A stretch of 64,000 nucleotides of DNA, taken from positions 124,001-188,000 of the forward strand of contig NW_027136907.1 in NCBI RefSeq assembly GCF_040869045.1, read 5' to 3'. The translations under genes were made by a program, and so were the position numbers. The stretch is from Eurosta solidaginis. Its lineage: Eukaryota; Arthropoda; Insecta; Diptera; Tephritidae. Positions 52,568 through 62,311 of this stretch are shown piece after piece (within the stretch, counting starts at the first letter, position 1; each line of letters begins with the position of its first letter). The notes beneath the pieces were generated by a model. That model was not told where the DNA came from. It worked only from the letters and a program-made list of their open reading frames with translations, and did no database searches.

Positions 52568-53402
52568 TGATGCAAACAACTGATGAGTTATCTACTTAAA
52601 TTTGTTGAACAAAACGACTTACGTATTTTAAGCATGCTAACCTTTAGCCCGGTAAGCAAATTAAAAAAAAAACGCAATATGTAGGCTACACGAGAACGGA
52701 GACGTCGAGTAACCAAAACAAATACGTCAAACAAATTCGTACACGTTATTTATCAACTTAACTCTAGAATAAAAGGATATACAACGAGAAACAACGTTTG
52801 ACAACCTTTAAACAGTTTTAATAACTATCTCAAAAATTGTCGCTCTGATGCAAACAACTGATGAGTTATCTACTTAAATTTGATGAACAAAACGACTTAC
52901 GTATTTTAAACATGCTAACCTTTAGCCCGGTAAGCAAATTAAAAAAGAAAACGCAATATGTAGGCTACACGAGAACGGAGACGTCGAGTAACCAAAACAA
53001 ATGCGTTAAACAAATTCGTACACGTTATTTATCAATTTAACTCTAGAATTAAAGGATATACAACGAGAAACAACGTTTGACAACCTTTAAACAGTTTTAA
53101 TAACTATCTCAAAAATTATCGCTCTGATGCAAACAACTGATGAGTTATCTACTTAAATTTGTTGAACAAAACGACTTACGTATTTTAAGCATGCTAACCT
53201 TTAGCCCGGTAAGCAAATTAAAAAAAAAACGCAATATGTAGGCTACACGAGAACGGAGACGTCGAGTAACCAAAACAAATACGTTAAACAAATTCGTACA
53301 CGTTATTTATCAATTTAACTCTAGAATAAAAGGATATACAACGGGAAACAACGTTTGACAACCTTTAAACAGTTTTAATAACTATCTCAAAAATTGTCGC
53401 TC
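52568..53402 (+). repeat. Monomers 190-192, left member of a 24-unit-spaced pair
   Basis: Starts: 52568, 52846, 53125. Marks: AAATACG with CAACTTAAC and AATAAAAGG (190), G-interrupted A run (191), AAATACG with AATAAAAGG and CAACGGGAAAC (192). The tail of 214, then 215 and 216, show the same series about 6.68 kb to the right. Confidence 0.8.
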
Positions 53403-53497
53403 TGATGCAAACAACTGATGAGTTATCTACTTAAATTTGATGAACAAAACGACTTACGTATTTTAAACATGCTAACCTTTAGCCCGGTAAGCAAATT

Positions 53498-53507
53498 AAA
53501 AAAAAAA
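53498..53507 (+). repeat. Poly-A tract of the monomer, variable length
   Basis: A run of A follows AAATT in every unit. Ten A is commonest in this reading, and copies range from 8 (for example monomers 82, 95, 125, 149, 163) to 14 (monomer 29, at 7797). Some copies are interrupted: a G after six A in monomers such as 45, 55, 78, 89, 113, 119, 137, 143, 191 and 215, or a C in 115, 121, 139, 145 and 159. Several right-hand copies have lost the second T before the run (197, 200, 209, 220, 221, 223, 226). Length and interruptions recur at higher-order spacing, so they are largely inherited with the unit. Confidence 0.9.
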
Positions 53508-53514
53508 CGCAATA

Positions 53515-53525
53515 TGTAGGCTACA
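53515..53525. repeat. 11-bp odd palindrome TGTAGGCTACA
   Basis: Five-base arms TGTAG and CTACA flank a single central G in the reference unit, and the motif is present in nearly every monomer. Single-base variants occur: monomers 6, 222, 224 and 228 read TGTAAGCTACA, and monomer 14 has lost the central base, giving the perfect 10-bp palindrome TGTAGCTACA near 3734. A dyad of this kind could be a protein site, but the sequence alone does not show that. Confidence 0.6.
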
Positions 53526-53550
53526 CGAGAACGGAGACGTCGAGTAACCA

Positions 53551-53571
53551 AAACAAATGCGTTAAACAAAT
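53551..53571 (+). repeat. 8-bp direct repeat AAACAAAT with 5-bp spacer
   Basis: Two copies of AAACAAAT lie 13 bp apart (53551-53558 and 53564-53571) with spacer GCGTT, or ACGTT in a subtype. The pair is present in almost all units. In three units (71, 132, 142) exactly one repeat plus the spacer is missing, as slippage or single-strand annealing between the two copies would give. Confidence 0.85.
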
Positions 53572-53591
53572 TCGTACACGTTATTTATCAA

Positions 53592-53609
53592 TTTAACTCT
53601 AGAATTAAA
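53592..53609. repeat. 18-bp near-palindrome centred on TCTAGA
   Basis: The sequence TTTAACTCTAGAATTAAA reads the same on both strands except at one symmetric pair (positions 6 and 13 of the motif, C against A), so 8 of 9 pairs match. It is the longest dyad I see in the monomer. Disruptions are rare: monomer 4 has CTCCAG, monomer 59 has CTACAAT, monomer 90 has CTTTAG. It could form a small cruciform or bind a dimeric protein; both are inference. Confidence 0.7.
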
Positions 53610-53615
53610 GGATAT

Positions 53616-53640
53616 ACAACGAGAAACAACGTTTGACAAC
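53616..53640 (+). repeat. Three ACAAC motifs at exact 10-bp spacing
   Basis: ACAAC occurs at 53616, 53626 and 53636, one helical turn apart, with different bases filling the gaps (GAGAA, GTTTG). The arrangement is kept in nearly all units. Monomers 34, 39 and 49 change the A before the middle motif to G (GAGAAGCAAC). A weaker match, ATAAC, lies two turns further on. Helically phased motifs suit protein binding on one DNA face or intrinsic bending; neither is shown here. Confidence 0.65.
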
Positions 53641-53680
53641 CTTTAAACAGTTTTAATAACTATCTCAAAAATTGTCGCTC

Positions 53681-55347
53681 TGATGCAAACAACTGATGAG
53701 TTATCTACTTAAATTTGATGAACAAAACGACTTACGTATTTTAAACATGCTAACCTTTAGCCCGGTAAGCAAACTAAAAAAAAAACGCAATATGTAGGCT
53801 ACACGAGAACGGAGACGTCGAGTAACCAAAACAAATGCGTTAAACAAATTCGTACACGTTATTTATCAATTTAACTCTAGAATTAAAGGATATACAACGA
53901 GAAACAACGTTTGACAACCTTTAAACAGTTTTAATAACTATCTCAAAAATTGTCGCTCTGATGCAAACAACTGATGAGTTATCTACTTAAATTTGATGAA
54001 CAAAACGACTTACGTATTTTAAACATGCTAACCTTTAGCCCGGTAAGCAAATTAAAAAAAAAACGCAATATGTAGGCTACACGAGAACGGAGACGTCGAG
54101 TAACCAAAACAAATGCGTTAAACAAATTCGTACACGTTATTTATCAATTTAACTCTAGAATTAAAGGATATGCAACGAGAAACAACGTTTGACAACCTTT
54201 AAACAGTTTTAATAACTATCTCAAAAATTGTCGCTCTGATGCAAACAACTGATGAGTTATCTACTTAAATTTGATGAACAAAACGACTTACGTATTTTAA
54301 ACATGCTAACCTTTAGCCCTTTAAGCAAATTAAAAAAAAAAACGCAATATGTAGGCTACACGAGAACGGAGACGTCGAGTAACCAAAACAAATGCGTTAA
54401 ACAAATTCGTACACGTTATTTATCAATTTAACTCTAGAATTAAAGGATATACAACGAGAAACAACGTTTGACAACCTTTAAACAGTTTTAATAACTATCT
54501 CAAAAATTATCGCTCTGATGCAAACAACTGATGAGTTATCTACTCAAATTTGTTGAACAAAACGACTTACGTATTTTAAACATGCTAACCTTTAGCCCGG
54601 TAAGCAAATAAAAAAAAAACGCAATATGTAGGCTACACGAGAACGGAGACGTCGAGTAATCAAAAGAAATGCGTTAAACAAATTCGTACACGTTATTTAT
54701 CAATTTAACTCTAGAATTAAAGGATATACAACGAGAAACAACGTTTGACAACCTTTAAACAGTTTTAATAACTATCTCAAAAATTGTCGCTCTGATGCAA
54801 ACAACTGATGAGTTATCTACTTAAATTTGATGAACAAAACGACTTACGTATTTTAAACATGCTAACCTTTAGCCCGGTAAGCAAATTAAAAAAAAAACGC
54901 AATATGTAGGCTACACGAGAACGGAGACGTCGAGTAACCAAAACAAATGCGTTAAACAAATTCGTACACGTTATTTATCAATTTAACTCTAGAATTAAAG
55001 GATATACAACGAGAAACAACGTTTGACAACCTTTAAACAGTTTTAATAACTATCTCAAAAATTGTCGCTCTGATGCAAACAACTGATGAGTTATCTACTT
55101 AAATTTGATGAACAAAACGACTTACGTATTTTAAACATGCTAACCTTTAGCCCTTTAAGCAAATTAAAAAAAAACGCAATATGTAGGCTACACGAGAACG
55201 GAGACGTCGAGTAACCAAAACAAATGCGTTAAACAAATTCGTACACGTTATTTATCAATTTAACTCTAGAATTAAAGGATATACAACGAGAAACAACGTT
55301 TGACAACCTTTAAACAGTTTTAATAACTATCTCAAAAATTATCGCTC
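53681..55347 (+). repeat. Monomers 194-199, with a local 3-unit repeat
   Basis: Starts: 53681, 53959, 54237, 54516, 54793, 55071. Monomer 196 has CCCTTTAAGC and is followed by 197 with CTACTC and AAATAAAA (the second T before the A run replaced). The pair recurs as 199 and 200, at 834 and 832 bp. Monomer 194 has AAACTAAAA; 195 has GGATATGC. Monomer 197 also has the private change GTAATCAAAAG. Confidence 0.78.
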
Positions 55348-57851
55348 TGATGCAAACAACTGATGAGTTATCTACTCAAATTTGTTGAACAAAACGACTT
55401 ACGTATTTTAAACATGCTAACCTTTAGCCCGGTAAGCAAATAAAAAAAAAAACGCAATATGTAGGCTACACGAGAACAAAGACGTCGAGTAACCAAAACA
55501 AATGCGTTAAACAAATTCGTACACGTTATTTATCAATTTAACTCTAGAATTAAAGGATATACAACGAGAAACAACGTTTGACAACCTTTAAACAGTTTTA
55601 ATAACTATCTCAAAAATTGTCGCTCTGATGCAAACAACTGCTGAGTTATCTACTCAAATTTGTTGAACAAAACGACTTACGTATTTTAAACATGCTAACC
55701 TTTAGCCCGGTAAGCAAATTAAAAAAAGAAACGCAATATGTAGGCTACACGAGAACGGAGACGTCGAGTAACCAAAACAAATGCGTTAAACAAATTCGTA
55801 CACGTTATTTATCAATTTAACTCTAGAATTAAAGGATATACAACGAGAAACAACGTTTGACAACCTTTAAACAGTTTTAATAACTATCTCAAAAATTGTC
55901 GCTCTGATGCAAACAACTGATGAGTTATCTACTTAAATTTGTTGAACAAAACGACTTACGTATTTTAAGCATGCCAACCTTTAGCCCGGAAAGCAAATTA
56001 AAAAAAAAACGCAATATGTAGGCTACACGAGAACGGAAACGTCGAGTAACCAAAACAAATGCGTTAAACAAATTCGTACACGTTATTTATCAATTAAACT
56101 CTAGAATTAAAGGATATACAACGAGAAACAACGTTTGACAACCTTTAAACAGTTTTAATAACTATCTCAAAAATTATCGCTCTGATGCAAACAACTGATG
56201 AGTTATCTACTTAAATTTGATGAACAAAACGACTTACGTATTTTAAACATGCTAACCTTTAGCCCGGTAAGCAAATTAAAAAAAAAAAAACCCAATATGT
56301 AGTCTACACGAGAACGGAAACGTCGAGTAACCAAAACAAATGCGTTAAACAAATTCGTACACGTTATTTATCAATTTAACTCTAGAATTAAAGGATATAC
56401 AACGAGAAACAACGTTTGACAACCTTTAAACAGTTTTAATAACTATCTCAAAAATTGTCGCTCTGATGCAAACAACTGATGAGTTATCTACTTAAATTTG
56501 ATGAACAAAACGACTTACGTATTTTAAACATGCTAACCTTTAGCCCGGTAAGCAAATTAAAAAAAAAACGCAATATGTAGGCTACACGAGAACGGAGACG
56601 TCGAGTAACCAAAACAAATGCGTTAAACAAATTCGTACACGTTATTTATCAATTTAACTCTAGAATTAAAGGATATACAACGAGAAACAACGTTTGACAA
56701 CCTTTAAACAGTTTTAATAACTATCTCAAAAATTGTCGCTCTGATGCAAACAACTGATGAGTTATCTACTTAAATTTGATGAACAAAACGACTTACGTAT
56801 TTTAAACATGCTAACCTTTAGCCCGGTAAGCAAATTAAAAAAAAACGCAATATGTAGGCTACACGAGAACGGAGACGTCGAGTAACCAAAACAAATGCGT
56901 TAAACAAATTCGTACACGTTATTTATCAATTTAACTCTAGAATTAAAGGATATACAACGAGAAACAACGTTTGACAACCTTTAAACAGTTTTAATAACTA
57001 TCTCAAAAATTGTCGCTCTGATGCAAACAACTGATGAGTTATCTACTTAAATTTGATGAACAAAACGACTTACGTATTTTAAACATGCTAACCTTTAGCC
57101 CGGTAAGCAAACTAAAAAAAAACGCAATATGTAGGCTACACGAGAACGGAGACGTCGAGTAACCAAAACAAATGCGTTAAACAAATTCGTACACGTTATT
57201 TATCAATTTAACTCTAGAATTAAAGGATATACAACGAGAAACAACGTTTGACAACCTTTAAACAGTTTTAATAACTATCTCAAAAATTGTCGCTCTGATG
57301 CAAACAACTGATGAGTTATCTACTTAAATTTGATGAACAAAACGACTTACGTATTTTAAACATGCTAACCTTTAGCCCGGTAAGCAAATTAAAAAAAAAA
57401 CGCAATATGTAGGCTACACGAGAACGGAGACGTCGAGTAACCAAAACAAATGCGTTAAACAAATTCGTACACGTTATTTATCAATTTAACTCTAGAATTA
57501 AAGGATATACAACGAGAAACAACGTTTGACAACCTTTAAACAGTTTTAATAACTATCTCAAAAATTGTCGCTCTGATGCAAACAACTGATGAGTTATCTA
57601 CTTAAATTTGATGAACAAAACGACTTACGTATTTTAAACATGCTAACCTTTAGCCCGGTAAGCAAATTAAAAAAAAAACGCAATATGTAGGCTACACGAG
57701 AACGGAGACGTCGAGTAACCAAAACAAATGCGTTAAACAAATTCGTACACGTTATTTATCAATTTAACTCTAGAATTAAAGGATATACAACGAGAAACAA
57801 CGTTTGACAAGCTTTAAACAGTTTTAATAACTATCTCAAAAATTATCGCTC
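55348..57851 (+). repeat. 9-monomer block, first copy (monomers 200-208)
   Basis: Starts: 55348, 55626, 55905, 56183, 56464, 56742, 57019, 57296, 57574. Marks: CTACTC with AAATAAAA (200); GCTGAG with an A run ending AGAAACGC (201); GGAAAGC, GGAAACG and CAATTAAAC (202). Monomer 203 has 13 A followed by CCC and GTAGTCTACACG. Monomers 200-202 recur nine units on, 2504 bp away. Confidence 0.82.
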
Positions 57852-59802
57852 TGATGCAAACAACTGATGAGTTATCTACTCAAATTTGTTGAACAAAACG
57901 ACTTACGTATTTTAAACATGCTAACCTTTAGCCCGGTAAGCAAATAAAAAAAAAAACGCAATATGTAGGCTACACGAGAACGGAGACGTCGAGTAACCAA
58001 AACAAATGCGTTAAACAAATTCGTACACGTTATTTATCAATTTAACTCTAGAATTAAAGGATATACAACGAGAAACAACGTTTGACAACCTTTAAACAGT
58101 TTTAATAACTATCTCAAAAATTGTCGCTCTGATGCAAACAACTGCTGAGTTATCTACTCAAATTTGTTGAACAAAACGACTTACGTATTTTAAACATGCT
58201 AACCTTTAGCCCGGTAAGCAAGTTAAAAAAAGAAACGCAATATGTAGGCTACACGAGAACGGAGACGTCGAGTAACCAAAACAAATGCGTTAAACAAATT
58301 CGTACACGTTATTTATCAATTTAACTCTAGAATTAACGGATATACAACGAGAAACAACGTTTGACAACCTTTAAACAGTTTTAATAACTATCTCAAAAAT
58401 TGTCGCTCTGATGCAAACAACTGATGAGTTATCTACTTAAATTTGTTGAACAAAACGACTTACGTATTTTAAGCATGCTAACCTTTAGCCCGGAAAGCAA
58501 ATTAAAAAAAAAACGCAATATGTAGGCTACACGAGAACGGAAACGTCGAGCAACCAAAACAAATGCGTTAAACAAATTCGTACACGTTATTTATCAATTA
58601 AACTCTAGAATTAAAGGATATACAACGAGAAACAACGTTTGACAACCTTTAAACAGTTTTAATAACTATCTCAAAAATTATCGCTCTGATGCAAACAACT
58701 GATGAGTTATCTACTTAAATTTGATGAACAAAACGACTTACGTATTTTAAACATGCTAACCTTTAGCCCGGTAAGCAAATTAAAAAAAAAAAACGCAATA
58801 TGTAGGCTACACGAGAACGGAGACGTCGAGTAACCAAAACAAATGCGTTAAACAAATTCGTACACGTTATTTATCAATTTAACTCTAGAATTAAAGGATA
58901 TACAACGAGAAACAACGTTTGACAACCTTTAAACAGTTTTAATAACTATCTCAAAAATTGTCGCTCTGATGCAAACAACTGATGAGTTATCTACTTAAAT
59001 TTGATGAACAAAACGACTTACGTATTTTAAACATGCTAACCTTTAGCCCGGTAAGCAAATTAAAAAAAAAACACAATATGTAGGCTACACGAGAACGGAG
59101 ACGTCGAGTAACCAAAACAAATGCGTTAAACAAATTCGTACACGTTATTTATCAATTTAACTCTAGAATTAAAGGATATACAACGAGAAACAACGTTTGA
59201 CAACCTTTAAACAGTTTTAATAACTATCTCAAAAATTGTCGCTCTGATGCAAACAACTGATGAGTTATCTACTTAAATTTGATGAACAAAACGACTTACG
59301 TATTTTAAACATGCTAACCTTTAGCCCGGTAAGCAAATTAAAAAAAAAAACGCAATATGTAGGCTACACGAGAACGGAGACGTCGAGTAACCAAAACAAA
59401 TACGTTAAACAAATTCGTACACGTTATTTATCAACTTAACTCTAGAATAAAAGGATATACAACGAGAAACAACGTTTGACAACCTTTAAACAGTTTTAAT
59501 AACTATCTCAAAAATTGTCGCTCTGATGCAAACAACTGATGAGTTATCTACTTAAATTTGATGAACAAAACGACTTACGTATTTTAAACATGCTAACCTT
59601 TAGCCCGGTAAGCAAATTAAAAAAGAAAACGCAATATGTAGGCTACACGAGAACGGAGACGTCCAGTAACCAAAACAAATGCGTTAAACAAATTCGTACA
59701 CGTTATTTATCAATTTAACTCTAGAAGTAAAGGATATACAACGAGAAACAACGTTTGACAACCTTTAAACAGTTTTAATAACTATCTCAAAAATTATCGC
59801 TC
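57852..59802 (+). repeat. 9-monomer block, partial second copy (monomers 209-215)
   Basis: Starts: 57852, 58130, 58409, 58687, 58967, 59245, 59524. Monomers 209-211 repeat the marks of 200-202, including GGAAAGC, GGAAACG and CAATTAAAC in 211. From the middle of 214 the series switches: its tail has AAATACG, CAACTTAAC and AATAAAAGG like 190, but its head has ordinary GATG and AACATGC where 190 has GTTG and AAGCATGC. Monomer 214 is thus another head-tail chimera, and 215 matches 191. Confidence 0.8.
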
Positions 59803-60083
59803 TGATGCAAACAACTGATGAGTTATCTACTTAAATTTGTTGAACAAAACGACTTACGTATTTTGTTAGCAAGCTAACCTTTAGCCCGGTAAGCAAATTA
59901 CAAAAAAAACGCAATATGTAGGCTACACGAGAACGGAGACGTCGAGTAACCAAAACAAATACGTTAAAAAAAATTCGTACACGTTATTTATCAATTTAAC
60001 TCTAGAATAAAAGGATATACAACGAGAAACAACGTTTGACAACCTTTAAACAGTTTTAATAACTATCTCAAAAATTGTCGCTC
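59803..60083 (+). repeat. Monomer 216, heavily altered, with a new hairpin
   Basis: This unit matches 192 in its tail (AAATACG, AATAAAAGG) but carries several private changes. The bases AAGCAT or AAACAT normally between TATTTT and GCTAACC are replaced by GTTAGCAA, giving the perfect hairpin GTTAGC-AA-GCTAAC at 59865-59878. The A run is broken by a C (TTACAAAA near 59900), and GTTAAACAAATTCG has become GTTAAAAAAAATTCG near 59966. Three changes of this size in one unit are unusual here. Confidence 0.85.
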
Positions 60084-62311
60084 TGATGCAAACAACTGAT
60101 GAGTTATCTACTTAAATTTGATGAACAAAACGACTTACGTATTTTAAACATGCTAACCTTTAGCCCGGTAAGCAAATTAAAAAAAAAAACGCAATATGTA
60201 GGCTACACGAGAACGGAGACGTCGAGTAACCAAAACAAATGCGTTAAACAAATTCGTACACGTTATTTATCAATTTAACTCTAGAATTAAAGGATATACA
60301 ACGAGAAACAACGTTTGACAACCTTTAAACAGTTTTAATAACTATCTCAAAAATTGTCGCTCTGATGCAAACAACTGATGAGTTATCTACTTAAATTTGA
60401 TGAACAAAACGACTTACGTATTTTAAACATGCTAAACTTTAGCGCGGTAAGCAAATTAAAAAAAAAACGCAATATGTAGGCTACACGAGAACGGAGACGT
60501 CGAGTAACCAAAACAAATGCGTTAAACAAATTCGTACACGTTATTTATCAATTTAACTCTAGAATTAAAGGATATACAACGAGAAACAACGTTTGACAAC
60601 CTTTAAACAGTTTTAATAACTATCTCAAAAATTGTCGCTCTGATGCAAACAACTGATGAGTTATCTACTTAAATTTGATGAACAAAACGACTTACGTATT
60701 TTAAACATGCTAACCTTTAGCGCGGTAAGCAAATTAAAAAAAAAACGCAATATGTAGGCTACACGAGAACGGAGACGTCGAGTAACCAAAACAAATGCGT
60801 TAAACAAATTCGTACACGTTATTTATCAATTTAACTCTAGAATTAAAGGATATACAACGAGAAACAACGTTTGACAACCTTTAAACAGTTTTAATAACTA
60901 TCTCAAAAATTATCGCTCTGATGCAAACAACTGATGAGTTATCTACTCAAATTTGTTGAACAAACGACTTACGTATTTTAAACATGCTAACCTTTAGCCC
61001 GGTAAGCAAATAAAAAAAAAAAACGCAATATGTAGGCTACACGAGAACGGAGACGTCGAGTAACCAAAAAAAATGCGTTAAACAAATTCGTACACGTTAT
61101 TTATCAATTTAACTCTAGAATTAAAGGATATACAACGAGAAACAACGTTTGACAACCTTTAAACAGTTTTAATAACTATCTCAAAAATTGTCGCTCTGAT
61201 GCAAACAACTGATGAGTTATCTACTTAAATTTGATGAACAAAACGACTTACGTATTTTAAACATGCTAACCTTTAGCCAGGTAAGCAAATAAAAAAAAAA
61301 AACGCAATATGTAGGCTACACGAGAACGGAGACGTCGAGTAACCAAAAAAAATGCGTTAAACAAATTCGTACACGTTATTTATCAATTTAACTCTAGAAT
61401 TAAAGGATATACAACGAGAAACAACGTTTGACAACCTTTAAACAGTTTTAATAACTATCTCAAAAATTGTCGCTCTGATGCAAACAACTGATGAGTTATC
61501 TACTTAAATTTGATGAACAAAACGACTTACGTATTTTAAACATGCTAACCTTTAGCCCGGTAAGCAAACTAAAAAAAAAAACGCAATATGTAAGCTACAC
61601 GAGAACGGAGACGTCGAGTAACCAAAACAAATGCGTTAAACAAATTCGTACACGTTATTTATCAATTTAACTCTAGAATTAAAGGATATACAACGAGAAA
61701 CAACGTTTGACAACCTTTAAACAGTTTTAATAACTATCTCAAAAATTGTCGCTCTGATGCAAACAACTGATGAGTTATCTACTTAAATTTGATGAACAAA
61801 ACGACTTACGTATTTTAAACATGCTAACCTTTAGCCCGGTAAGCAAATAAAAAAAAAAAACGCAATATGTAGGCTACACGAGAACGGAGACGTCGAGTAA
61901 CCAAAAAAAATGCGTTAAACAAATTCGTACACGTTATTTATCAATTTAACTCTAGAATTAAAGGATATACAACGAGAAACAACGTTTGACAACCTTTAAA
62001 CAGTTTTAATAACTATCTCAAAAATTGTCGCTCTGATGCAAACAACTGATGAGTTATCTACTTAAATTTGATGAACAAAACGACTTACGTATTTTAAACA
62101 TGCTAACCTTTAGCCCGGTAAGCAAACTAAAAAAAAAACGCAATATGTAAGCTACACGAGAACTGAGACGTCGAGTAACCAAAACAAATGCGTTAAACAA
62201 ATTCGTACACGTTATTTATCAATTTAACTCTAGAATTAAAGGATATACAACGAGAAACAACGTTTGACAACCTTTAAACAGTTTTAATAACTATCTCAAA
62301 AATTGTCGCTC
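60084..62311 (+). repeat. Monomers 217-224, including a 2-unit repeat
   Basis: Starts: 60084, 60363, 60641, 60919, 61197, 61476, 61755, 62034. Monomers 218 and 219 have AGCGCGG instead of AGCCCGG. Monomer 220 has CTACTC, a one-base loss in GAACAAACG, AAATAAAA and CCAAAAAAAATG. The pair 221-222 (AAATAAAA with CCAAAAAAAATG, then AAACTAAAA with TGTAAGC) repeats as 223-224 at 558 bp. Confidence 0.82.

Larger units (their letters stand above)
53403..53680 (+). repeat. Reference monomer (number 193), consensus-like
   Basis: This 278-bp copy matches the consensus I read across the array and is used here for landmarks. In unit positions: CTGATGAG at 13-20; SnaBI-type palindrome TACGTA at 53-58; CCCGG at 81-85; a run of ten A at 96-105; odd palindrome TGTAGGCTACA at 113-123; GACGTC at 134-139; direct repeats AAACAAAT at 149-156 and 162-169; an 18-bp near-palindrome at 190-207; three ACAAC motifs at 214, 224 and 234; AACGTT at 226-231. 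The composition is A 114, C 50, G 40, T 74, with a strong A-over-T bias on this strand. There are 14 CpG sites against about 7 expected. Confidence 0.9.

Noticed and set aside
53415..53422. CTGATGAG, identical to the hammerhead ribozyme core start, with a possible short stem (GTT-ATC against GAT-G-AAC) after it
   Set aside because: After the stem the sequence is AAAAC where a hammerhead needs GAAA, so the essential G is absent. No suitable stem III and cleavage triplet were found, and other units read GCTGAG or GTTGAAC, which break the core or the stem. The GAGAAAC further on is about 200 bases away without matching stems.
53403..53680. CENP-B box in the monomer
   Set aside because: I compared TTCGTACACG, CCCGGTAAGC and the other CG-containing stretches on both strands with the core TTCGnnnnAnnCGGG pattern and found no match.
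53403..53680. tRNA, 5S rRNA or SINE origin of the monomer
   Set aside because: No A-box or B-box pair, no cloverleaf arms and no 5S-like segment were recognisable. The A run lies inside the unit rather than at an end, so it is not evidence for a retroposed tail.
53403..53680. Monomer itself built from shorter ancestral repeats
   Set aside because: Apart from the AAACAAAT pair and the three ACAAC motifs, I saw no internal duplication long enough to suggest that the 278-bp unit arose from a smaller repeat.
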